Positions 16,943-23,928 of a DNA stretch of 64,000 nt are shown piece by piece. A program made the translations under genes and the position numbers. The notes beneath the pieces are model-generated. The model saw only the letters and a list, made by a program, of their open reading frames with translations. It had not been told where the DNA came from and made no database searches. The stretch's first letter is position 1; every line of letters begins with the position of its first letter. The stretch is taken from positions 124,001 through 188,000 of the forward strand of contig NZ_JAIWPJ010000003.1 of assembly GCF_020515625.1 (NCBI RefSeq), read 5' to 3'. This DNA is from Natrinema amylolyticum. Lineage in GTDB: Archaea; Halobacteriota; Halobacteria; Halobacteriales; Natrialbaceae.

Positions 16943-18136
16943 ATGGTCGACGTCGCCACGATCGGCACCTTCGCTGTGGCCGCAGTTGCGAGTCTCTTCA
17001 TGGCCTGGGCGATCGGGGCCGGCTCGAGCGGCTCCACCCCGTTCGCCCCGGCCGTCGGTGCGAACGCGATTTCGGTGATGCGAGCGGGCTTTCTCGTCGG
17101 GCTGCTCGGCTTCGCCGGCGCGGTCCTCCAGGGTGCGAACGTCTCCGAAGCGGTCGGCACTGGACTGATCGGTGGGGTAACGCTGTCATCGCTCGCCGCC
17201 ACGATTGCTCTGCTAATCGCGGCCGGACTGGTGGCGATCGGCATCTTCACAGGATATCCGATAGCGACGGCGTTTACGGTCACCGGGGCGGTCATCGGCG
17301 TCGGACTCGCCATGGGCGGCGATCCCGCGTGGGCGAAGTACACCGAGATCGCCACGCTGTGGGTTCTCACACCGTTCGTCGGGGGCGGGATCGCCTACGC
17401 GGTCGCTCGCGCGCTCCGCGCCGAGGCGATCCCCGAAGAGCAACTCGTCGTCGTCCTCGCCGCTCTCGTCGGTGCGATCGTCGCCAACATCGAGTTCGCG
17501 ATCCTCGGATCGCCGGGCGCCGGCGGAAAGTCGATCGCCCAGGCCTCGAGCGGTTGGATCCCCGGCCCGGCGATCGCCGGCACCGCCGCTGCGACGCTCG
17601 CGATCGCGGTGGCCTGGGCCGGCGCGATCGCGCTCGATCTCAATAACGGGACGGAACGCGGCGAGCGCCACTTCCTGCTCGTCCTCGGGGGGCTCGTCGC
17701 CTTCTCCGCCGGCGGCAGTCAGGTCGGACTCGCGGTCGGGCCGCTGATCCCGCTGTCGGGCGAACTCGATCTGCCGCTGATCGCGATGCTCGTCGGCGGC
17801 GGGTTCGGTCTCCTAATCGGGTCGTGGACCGGCGCACCGCGGATGATCAAGGCCATTTCGCAGGACTACTCCTCGCTGGGGCCGCGCCGGTCGATCGCCG
17901 CGCTCATCCCCTCCTTCATCATCGCGCAGGCCGCCGTCTTCTACGGCATCCCGGTCTCGTTCAACGAGATCATCGTCAGCGCGATCATCGGGAGCGGCTA
18001 CGCCGCGGCCGGTGCCGGCGGCGGCGTCAGCGCGCGGAAAATGGGCTTTACCGTGCTCGCGTGGATCGGCTCGCTGGCCGGCGCGATCATCGTCTCCTTT
18101 ATTGGCTACACTGCAGTCGCCGCGATTCTCCTCTGA
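16943..18136 (+). CDS. PiT-family inorganic phosphate transporter (third, divergent copy)
   Basis: 397 residues. PiT signature AIGAGSSGSTPFAPAVGANA at the N-terminus, and a weaker second one (FSAGGSQVGLAVGPLIPLSG) where the usual GxSNVANA is changed to GSQVGLAV. About eleven helices; no acidic EEE loop as in the tandem pair at 1.6-4.0 kb, so it belongs to another PiT subgroup. Likely a phosphate importer, but the altered second motif leaves the substrate open. Followed 49 bases on by a membrane protein in the same direction. Confidence 0.82.
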   Translation: MVDVATIGTFAVAAVASLFMAWAIGAGSSGSTPFAPAVGANAISVMRAGFLVGLLGFAGAVLQGANVSEAVGTGLIGGVTLSSLAATIALLIAAGLVAIGIFTGYPIATAFTVTGAVIGVGLAMGGDPAWAKYTEIATLWVLTPFVGGGIAYAVARALRAEAIPEEQLVVVLAALVGAIVANIEFAILGSPGAGGKSIAQASSGWIPGPAIAGTAAATLAIAVAWAGAIALDLNNGTERGERHFLLVLGGLVAFSAGGSQVGLAVGPLIPLSGELDLPLIAMLVGGGFGLLIGSWTGAPRMIKAISQDYSSLGPRRSIAALIPSFIIAQAAVFYGIPVSFNEIIVSAIIGSGYAAAGAGGGVSARKMGFTVLAWIGSLAGAIIVSFIGYTAVAAILL

Positions 18137-18185
18137 GCCGGACGACATCGAACGGTCTTTACCCGAGAGGTCGTGAGTTCGACGC

Positions 18186-18926
18186 ATGGACGAGGACGCC
18201 GTCGACGTCACCCACACCTCCGACGAGACGATCCAGTGGCGGCGAGACGCCAGTACCTCACGCACCGTGCGGCTCCTGTGGGCGTTCGGCGTCGGTACCT
18301 TCTTCGCCGCGATCGGGACCGTCGTCTGCTGGCGCCTGTACAGGATCGCCGGCGAGGCCGCGGGCGGCCCCGGCCGGACCGTCGTTCTCGCACTCATCGC
18401 GGCGTTCGCCGCGACCGTCCTCGCGCTCGCCGCCTCGAGCAACACCGAGGCGCACCTCGCGCGAGTTGCGAGTGCGCTCCCCATCGACGCGCCGACGGGA
18501 GCGAGCGTAGACCGAGCGATGGACGTCGCTGTCGGCTCGATCGTCGTCGGAATCGTCATCGGCGCGCTGATGGGGATCGGTCGGTACGTCTCGCACAACG
18601 AACTGCTGGCCGTCGGTGCCGGTCCGTTCACCGGACTGGCCGCCCTGTTGATTCCGATCGGGTTCGTCGCACTCGTCCTCGCCTCGTTCCTGCAGTCGGT
18701 CGGCGCGTTCGACCGCGACGACGGGACGATCTACCTCTACGAGCCCGAGCACGCGATCGATCTCGCGGTGATCGACGCCGTCTCGGTCCGCCAGATTGGA
18801 GACGCCGCTATCTTAAAACTCAGATACGCCCAACCGGACGGCCAGTACGTTCAGGGCCCGCGACGGATCGTCGTTCCGCCGGCGGTGGCACGCGACATCG
18901 CAACGCTCGTCAGTTCGCAGAACTGA
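18186..18926 (+). CDS. Membrane protein with C-terminal PH-like domain
   Basis: 246 residues. Helices at about 30-50, 60-85, 115-140 and 145-175 (TVRLLWAFGVGTFFAAIGTV; VVLALIAAFAATVLALAASS; VGSIVVGIVIGALMGIGRYV; LAALLIPIGFVALVLASFLQ), then a soluble beta-rich end (DGTIYLYEPEHAIDLAVIDA, AILKLRYAQPDG). Same general plan as 11915-12757 without clear sequence identity. TATA TCTTTACC about 29 bases upstream. Function unknown. Confidence 0.66.
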   Translation: MDEDAVDVTHTSDETIQWRRDASTSRTVRLLWAFGVGTFFAAIGTVVCWRLYRIAGEAAGGPGRTVVLALIAAFAATVLALAASSNTEAHLARVASALPIDAPTGASVDRAMDVAVGSIVVGIVIGALMGIGRYVSHNELLAVGAGPFTGLAALLIPIGFVALVLASFLQSVGAFDRDDGTIYLYEPEHAIDLAVIDAVSVRQIGDAAILKLRYAQPDGQYVQGPRRIVVPPAVARDIATLVSSQN

Positions 18927-18935
18927 GACTGCGTC

Positions 18936-20342
18936 TCACTCGTCGTTTTCGTCGATCTCGAGGGGTTCGGCCTCGGGTTTCGTCTCCGTCTCGCTCTCCT
19001 CGTCAGCTACCTCGAGTTTCTTGAGACGGGCCATCATGATCCGGGTGTTCTCGACGTCTTCGACGGTGATGCGGACGCCGTCGTAGGTGATCTCTTCGCC
19101 CTCCTCGACGAGTCGGCCGGCACGGTTAAAGATGAAGCCGGCGATGGTCTCGAACTCCTGGCCCTCGGGAAGGTCGATGTCGAGGGCCTCGTTGACGTCC
19201 TCGATGTTGACCTCGCCGCGGACGAGGACGGTTTCGTCGTCGATGGTCTCGATCGGCTGTTCCTCGCCCCCCTCTAAGATCTCGCCGATGATCTCCTCGA
19301 TCATGTCCTCCATCGTCACCAGCCCCTCGGTGGTGCCGAACTCGTCGATGACGATCGCCATGTGCATCCGGTTTTCCCGCATCTCGGACAGCAGTTCGTC
19401 GACGTTCTTGGACTCGGGGACGTGCAGCGTCGGCTGGATGAGATCCGCGAGCTCGAGTTCGTCGTCGCCGGTCTCGCCGTAGTTCAGGTCCCGGACGAGG
19501 TCGCGGATGTGAACGACGCCCTGGACGTTGTCGAGGCTCCCCTCGTAGACCGGGATCCGGGCGTGACCGCTCTGGATACAGGTCTCGATCGCTTCGTCGA
19601 TACTGGCGTCTTTCGGTACCGCCGTCATGTCGAGTCGCGGCGTCATCACCTCCTTGACGATGGTGTTGTTAAAGCGGAAGATCCGCGTGAGCATCTCGTG
19701 TTCCTCTTCCTCCAAGACGCCCTCGCGCTCGCCGGACTCGATCATCTCCTGAATCTCGTCGCGGGTGACGTACGGCGACTCGATCGCCCCCGTCGACCCG
19801 ATGAGCCTGTTGATCTGGCGCGTGAGGTAATCGAAGAGGACGATCAGCGGAAAGAGGAGATACTCCGTGGCCTTCAGCGGCCTCGCGATGCGAATCGACC
19901 ACGTGTCCGCGTTCTCGACGGCGTATGACTTGGGGACGCTCTCGCCGAACAGGAGGACGAGCGCGGTGATCCCGAACGTCGCCAGCAAGACGCCGACCAG
20001 CCCCCCGAAGTGGATCGACAGGATCGCCGTCGCGATCGAGGACATCGCGATGTTGACGATGTTGTTGCCGACCAGAATCGTCACGAGCAGCCGGTGGGGG
20101 TCGTCCTTGAGCCCTTTGACCAGGTCCGCGCCCGGGACATCGTTCTCGATCATCCCCTCGAGGCGGTGTTTCGGCAGGTTGAACATCGCGATCTCGGACG
20201 AGGAGAAAAACGCCGAGAGCCCGATGAGGACGACGATTGCGAACACACCGAGGGTCGTCACCGTGGACTGGTCGAACCCGATACCCACGACTGGAACCTC
20301 ATAGGCGGCCAACGGAACGGCGAACAGCGGAGACAACGCCAT
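18936..20342 (-). CDS. CNNM/CorC/HlyC-type protein (DUF21-CBS-CorC)
   Basis: 468 residues with the complete family layout: DUF21 membrane domain (about 30-205, FSSSEIAMFNLPKHRLEGMI), a CBS pair (about 225-345, TPRLDMTAVPKDASIDEAIE; ARIPVYEGSLDNVQGVVHIR; AIVIDEFGTTEGLVTMEDMI) and the C-terminal CorC_HlyC transporter-associated domain (RGEVNIEDVNEALDIDLPEG). Relatives handle Mg2+/Co2+ export or Na+-linked Mg2+ transport; the name hemolysin is historical. Starts at ATG 20342. Confidence 0.9.
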   Translation of the reverse strand: MALSPLFAVPLAAYEVPVVGIGFDQSTVTTLGVFAIVVLIGLSAFFSSSEIAMFNLPKHRLEGMIENDVPGADLVKGLKDDPHRLLVTILVGNNIVNIAMSSIATAILSIHFGGLVGVLLATFGITALVLLFGESVPKSYAVENADTWSIRIARPLKATEYLLFPLIVLFDYLTRQINRLIGSTGAIESPYVTRDEIQEMIESGEREGVLEEEEHEMLTRIFRFNNTIVKEVMTPRLDMTAVPKDASIDEAIETCIQSGHARIPVYEGSLDNVQGVVHIRDLVRDLNYGETGDDELELADLIQPTLHVPESKNVDELLSEMRENRMHMAIVIDEFGTTEGLVTMEDMIEEIIGEILEGGEEQPIETIDDETVLVRGEVNIEDVNEALDIDLPEGQEFETIAGFIFNRAGRLVEEGEEITYDGVRITVEDVENTRIMMARLKKLEVADEESETETKPEAEPLEIDENDE

Positions 20343-20454
20343 TGATGTGCAGCATTATAGCTGGATCGGTTAACCGTTTCCCATTTTACACCGGATCACG
20401 GTCATCGCCGCCGGCGACGACACGTTTACCCGATCGTTTCCCGTACGTCCATCC

Positions 20455-20760
20455 ATGAGTGAGACCGCCGAGCCACCGATCACGTTCTACCGGCTCCAGG
20501 GCTGTCCGTACTGCGAGCGGGTCACCCGACTGCTAAATCAGTACGACCTGGATTACCGGTCTCGGTTCGTCGAACCGATGCACTCCGAACGCAATGTCGT
20601 CAAACGCGTCGCCGGCGTCCGAACCGTTCCCGTCGTCGTCGACGAGAACACGGGCGTTACGATGGCCGAGAGCGCCAACATCGTCGACTATCTCGAGTCG
20701 ACCTACGGCGAGGGCGACCGCCCCGACGCGGCCGCGGCGGGCGCGGGAGGTGACGACTGA
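20455..20760 (+). CDS. Glutaredoxin/GST-N-type thioredoxin-fold protein
   Basis: 101 residues. Active-site motif CPYC in YRLQGCPYCERVTRLL, followed by the cis-Pro loop RTVPVVVDENTG and AESANIVDYLESTYG, which is the substrate-binding Ser/Asn region of GST N-domains. Length fits a single glutaredoxin. Haloarchaea lack glutathione and use gamma-glutamylcysteine, so the natural dithiol partner may be that. The TGA overlaps the ATG of the next gene by one base, implying co-translation with the redoxin. Confidence 0.85.
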   Translation: MSETAEPPITFYRLQGCPYCERVTRLLNQYDLDYRSRFVEPMHSERNVVKRVAGVRTVPVVVDENTGVTMAESANIVDYLESTYGEGDRPDAAAAGAGGDD

Positions 20761-21275
20761 TGCCGGAGTTCGACGTCGTCGAGTTGGGACCGACGGACCA
20801 CCCCGAACCCGGCGAGGAGGCCCCCGACTTCACCCGACCGCTCGTCACCGACGAGTTCTGGGAGGACCGGACCCTCTCGGAACTCGTCGGCGAGGCCGAC
20901 GGCCGAACGATCCTCGTCTTCACGCCGATGACCGGCTCGTTTGTCGCCAAGTACGTCTGGGACGAGTTGACGGACCGAAACTGGGACGATCGCGCGGGAC
21001 GGGTCGTCGGCGTCACGGCATCGACCCCCTACGGCGTCAAGCGGTTCCTCGGGGACAACGACTACCCCTTCACGTTCTTTACCGATCCGAACAACGAGGT
21101 CGCCGACTCGTACGGCATCGCCCACGACCTCGACGGGATGACCGGCCTCAGTGAACCCCGCGTCGCCTTCTTCGCGCTCGACGGCGATCGCACGGTCGAG
21201 GGCGCGTGGGTCGCCACCGACTGGCCCGACTTCCCCGACTACGACGCCCTCGAGTCCGAACTCGGGCTCGAGTGA
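20760..21275 (+). CDS. Redoxin-fold protein without cysteine
   Basis: 171 residues with the AhpC/TSA fold order (PGEEAPDFTRPLVTDEFWED; GRTILVFTPMTGSFVAKYVW; VVGVTASTPYGVKRFLGDND; YPFTFFTDPNNEVADSYGIA). Where peroxiredoxins have the peroxidatic Cys (TPxCT/S), this protein has TPMTGS, and no cysteine occurs anywhere in it. It cannot be an ordinary thiol peroxidase. It is coupled to the CPYC glutaredoxin upstream. It may bind rather than reduce a partner, or be a structural relic; family function in haloarchaea is unknown to me. Confidence 0.78.
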   Translation: MPEFDVVELGPTDHPEPGEEAPDFTRPLVTDEFWEDRTLSELVGEADGRTILVFTPMTGSFVAKYVWDELTDRNWDDRAGRVVGVTASTPYGVKRFLGDNDYPFTFFTDPNNEVADSYGIAHDLDGMTGLSEPRVAFFALDGDRTVEGAWVATDWPDFPDYDALESELGLE

Positions 21276-21292
21276 CCGGCGCTGAGCGACAG

Positions 21293-21298
21293 TTTTTT
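21293..21298 (+). terminator. T-tract after the redoxin gene
   Basis: Six consecutive T on the coding strand 18 bases after the redoxin stop; archaeal RNA polymerase terminates at such oligo-T runs. Confidence 0.5.
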
Positions 21299-21325
21299 CC
21301 TCGGCATCCGCCGAGTTCGAACCGA

Positions 21326-21913
21326 ATGAGCGAGTTCGACCGCGCGGCCGAGGCGATCGCGGACGGGAACCTCGTCGTCTACCCGACCGAGACGGTCTAC
21401 GGCCTCGCCGCGGACGCCCTTGACCCCGCCGCCGTCGAGCGGGTCTTCGAAGTGAAAGGCCGGGACCGCTCGAAGCCGATCTCCTTCGCGGTGCCCTCGG
21501 TCCCGTCTGCGCTGCAACACGTCCACGCGACCGAGCGGGAACGGCAGTTCATGGGAACGTTTCTCCCCGGCCCCGTGACGGTCCTCTGTCGGCGACGCGA
21601 GGCCGTCCCGGACGAACTCACGGAAGGGCGAGACCGCGTCGGGGTCCGGGTACCGGACCACGCGGTCGCGCTGCGGCTCTGTGAGCGGGCCGGAACGCCG
21701 ATCACGTCGACCAGCGCGAACGTCAGCGGCCGTGAGAGCGCCCGACGGCCCGCAGACCTCGATCCCGAGATTCGGGAGGCGGCCGCGGTCGTCCTCGACG
21801 GGGGCGAGACCGACGGCGGGACCGAGAGCACCGTCGTCGACGTCTCGAGCGAAACGATCCACCGACGGGGCGCGATGGCCGACGAGATCGAGGCCTGGCT
21901 CGAGGACTCGTAA
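21326..21913 (+). CDS. Threonylcarbamoyl-AMP synthase (Sua5/TsaC)
   Basis: 195 residues from ATG 21326. YrdC-fold motifs: GNLVVYPTETVYGLAADALD, VKGRDRSKPISFAVPS, FLPGPVTVLCRRR, RVGVRVPDHAVALRLCERAG, PITSTSANVSGRESA and the late STVVDVSSETIHRRGAM. It makes L-threonylcarbamoyl-AMP from Thr, bicarbonate and ATP for the t6A37 modification of ANN-decoding tRNAs. It lacks the extra C-terminal Sua5 domain, so it is the short TsaC-like form. Confidence 0.9.
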   Translation: MSEFDRAAEAIADGNLVVYPTETVYGLAADALDPAAVERVFEVKGRDRSKPISFAVPSVPSALQHVHATERERQFMGTFLPGPVTVLCRRREAVPDELTEGRDRVGVRVPDHAVALRLCERAGTPITSTSANVSGRESARRPADLDPEIREAAAVVLDGGETDGGTESTVVDVSSETIHRRGAMADEIEAWLEDS

Positions 21914-21991
21914 CAGAGGGGAATGTGGACAGTAGCGGGGACCACTGTCTCACTTCGGACCGGTCAACCGGTGTGTGGTGGCGCGCGCTGT

Positions 21992-22172
21992 GCTGCGGTG
22001 AGTTACTGACGAACCGCAGCCTGAAGCCGTGCGAGGTCTTCGTGAACGGAGTGAACGAAGGCGTGGAAGACGCGAAGCGTCTTCCAGTGGATGAGCGAAC
22101 GAACAGAGTGAGTGAGCGTTAGCGCGGAACCGACGGTTCCGCGAACCATACGAACGGGCACGAAGTGCCCGT
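21992..22172. repeat. Hairpin cluster 2 (triloop inverted repeats with tandem G-A mismatches)
   Basis: Six consecutive hairpins: 21992-22020 (8 bp, tandem G-A mismatch, 2 bp, loop TACTG), 22038-22060 (6 bp, tandem G-A, 2 bp, loop GGA), 22064-22086 (10 bp, loop GAA), 22095-22117 (2 bp, tandem G-A, 2 bp, tandem G-A, 2 bp, loop AGA), 22123-22143 (9 bp, GAC) and 22154-22172 (8 bp, GAA). Each mismatch has 5'-GA-3' opposite 5'-GA-3' between a 5' pyrimidine and a 3' purine. Same construction as cluster 1; again between convergent genes. The flanks to 21914 and 22323 hold nothing else I can identify. Confidence 0.85.
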
Positions 22173-22323
22173 GAGTAGAAATCGGCTGGGGAGGACGTGG
22201 CGATTCCCTGTTGCCACGGTAGCAGGATACTTCATCTCACACGTTCCCAGTCGACTCCACTGCTCCGTTCACACCTCATCGAAGGCTCCAACTCGAGGCG
22301 AGGAGCAGAACTGCGGGCAATCA

Positions 22324-23010
22324 CTATTCGAACCCCAGCAACGACCGCAGGGTCCGCGTCTTGACCCCACATTCGGCCGCGAACTCGCAGGACTCGCACT
22401 TCGAGCGGTTGGTCGTCCGCGCCGGCGGACCGTCTAACTCGCGGACCGCCCGGAGCGCGCTCCGATACTGCGCCTTCCGTCGCGTCGTCAACTCGAGCGA
22501 CCGAATCACACCGTAGGCCGGATACTCGAGCCAGGCCCGATCGACCGACTGCTGGTGCTCCCAGGCCAGCGCCTTCGCGGCCGCGACCGCGTGAACGGAC
22601 TGGGACTCCCAGACGCCGTTTTCGGGCGGCTCCCCGGACGAAATCAGCGCCGGCTCGAGCGGATCGGCGAGCACCTTGTGAACGACGCCGCGACAGTCGC
22701 GGCCGGTCGCGAACACCTCTCGGTCGGCGGGTTCGCAGAGGCGGTCCCACTGGCCCGCGTCCGCGAGTCGGTCGCGGGTCGCGCCCAGTCGATCGCGGTA
22801 GCGAACGGCCGGGACGGCGATCGGCTCCGACTCGAGGGTTCCCGACGGGGCCTCGAGCAGTTCGTCGTAGCGGGTCGCGAGCACTCGGATCGAGTCGACC
22901 TCGGGCGGCGGCTCGCGGTCCTCGTCGGCCTGCCTCCGCTGATAGTAACACTTCCGCGGGCAGTAGGCGGCGGTCCGCAGATCGCTGAACGAGACGAGCG
23001 CGCGGGTCAC
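22324..23010 (-). CDS. Stand-alone Cas4/RecB-like Fe-S protein
   Basis: 228 residues if started at GTG 23010 (VTRALVSFSDLRTAAYCPRK); an upstream ATG at 23100 would put the TATA box inside the gene. The Cas4-type Fe-S ligands are visible: one N-terminal Cys in AAYCPRKCYYQRR and three near the end (KCESCEFAAECG). In between is the nuclease-fold region (GRDCRGVVHKVLADPLEPAL). Active Cas4 has a metal-binding Asp where this has His (GVVHKV) and an E/D-x-K motif I cannot find, so nuclease activity is doubtful. No cas genes or array nearby. Confidence 0.75.
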   Translation of the reverse strand: MTRALVSFSDLRTAAYCPRKCYYQRRQADEDREPPPEVDSIRVLATRYDELLEAPSGTLESEPIAVPAVRYRDRLGATRDRLADAGQWDRLCEPADREVFATGRDCRGVVHKVLADPLEPALISSGEPPENGVWESQSVHAVAAAKALAWEHQQSVDRAWLEYPAYGVIRSLELTTRRKAQYRSALRAVRELDGPPARTTNRSKCESCEFAAECGVKTRTLRSLLGFE

Positions 23011-23030
23011 GAACCGTCTGGCCGCGCCCT

Positions 23031-23040
23031 CGTATAAGAA
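23031..23040 (-). promoter_or_regulatory. TATA box of the Cas4-like gene
   Basis: TTCTTATACG on the minus strand, centred 25 bases before GTG 23010. It fits a leaderless start and is the reason for choosing that codon. Confidence 0.6.
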
Positions 23041-23156
23041 GTCTCGGTCGCATCTGGATAGCGATTCGCCTACGGAGCAGCGGAATCGACTGCAGTGCAA
23101 TCCGTCACACCGAACGCGAGCGCGGCGAGCGAGGACCCCGTGAAAACGTTCGGTAC

Positions 23157-23747
23157 TTAGAAGTCGACCTCGGTCTCCATCCCCTCTGTCGCGTCCTCGA
23201 GGCCGTCCTCGCGGAGATCGGACGTCATGCGTTCGGAGAGGTCGGCGTCGGCGAGGATACTGTCGAACTCGTCGCGGTAGCGGTCGTTCGCCGCTCGAGA
23301 CTGGTCCTCTGCCGCCGCGACCCGGCGGTAGCGGCGGATCCGAGCCTCGCTGACGTCGTACTCCTCGGCCAGCGTCGCGTCGTCTTCCTCGCGGTCGCGG
23401 ATTGCCACGAGGTCGACCTCGTCGGCGTCGTCCTCGGCCACGAGGTGGAGCGACAGTCGGGCCTCGAAGACCTCGTCGGCGTCGACGCCCAGTTCGTCGG
23501 CGATCTCCTCGTCGCTTCGGTCGTCGTAGAAGCCCCTGGCGACCGTGAGCAAATCATCGTTCGAGAGGGGCGTCTCGAACTCGTAGCGCTCGCGCATCTG
23601 CTGGACGACGCTCTCGAGGCGTTCCTCGTCCGATCGCTCGTCTCGCTCGATCGAGCCGCGGGTGTTCTCCTGCGATTCGGTGACGGTCTCCTCGCCGTCG
23701 GTGACGTTGGTGAAGATATCCCGGAGTTCTTCGGTTTTATCGTTCAT
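23157..23747 (-). CDS. Acidic haloarchaeal protein (conditioned-medium-induced protein 4-like)
   Basis: 196 residues, soluble and strongly acidic. N-terminal MNDKTEELRDIFTNVTDGEE, a Gln/Glu-rich middle, then two successive helix-turn-helix-like segments ([20 protein letters not shown] and DATLAEEYDVSEARIRRYRR), each followed by charged helices. I associate this opening with an archaeal annotation 'conditioned medium-induced protein 4', from memory and with modest certainty. The two HTH-like segments suggest DNA binding. TATA CTTAAATAG at 23770-23778 gives a leaderless or near-leaderless mRNA. Confidence 0.65.
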   Translation of the reverse strand: MNDKTEELRDIFTNVTDGEETVTESQENTRGSIERDERSDEERLESVVQQMRERYEFETPLSNDDLLTVARGFYDDRSDEEIADELGVDADEVFEARLSLHLVAEDDADEVDLVAIRDREEDDATLAEEYDVSEARIRRYRRVAAAEDQSRAANDRYRDEFDSILADADLSERMTSDLREDGLEDATEGMETEVDF

Positions 23748-23928
23748 GGGTGGACACTCCAGACGGGAGTCTATTTAAGCCTGTTGCCAGATCACGTTGG
23801 ATCGCTAAGTCAAACATGGATGATAATTATAAACTCAGAATAGTAGGAAAATTTTCGCAAGACGGCGACGGGGTTGTCTTCCAGGTGGTGTGGCAAGAAT
23901 TAAGTTACAGCCATCCGCCTCATTGGAT

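Noticed and set aside
22324-23010. CRISPR system suggested by the Cas4-like gene
   Set aside because: No repeat-spacer array and no other cas gene in the window.
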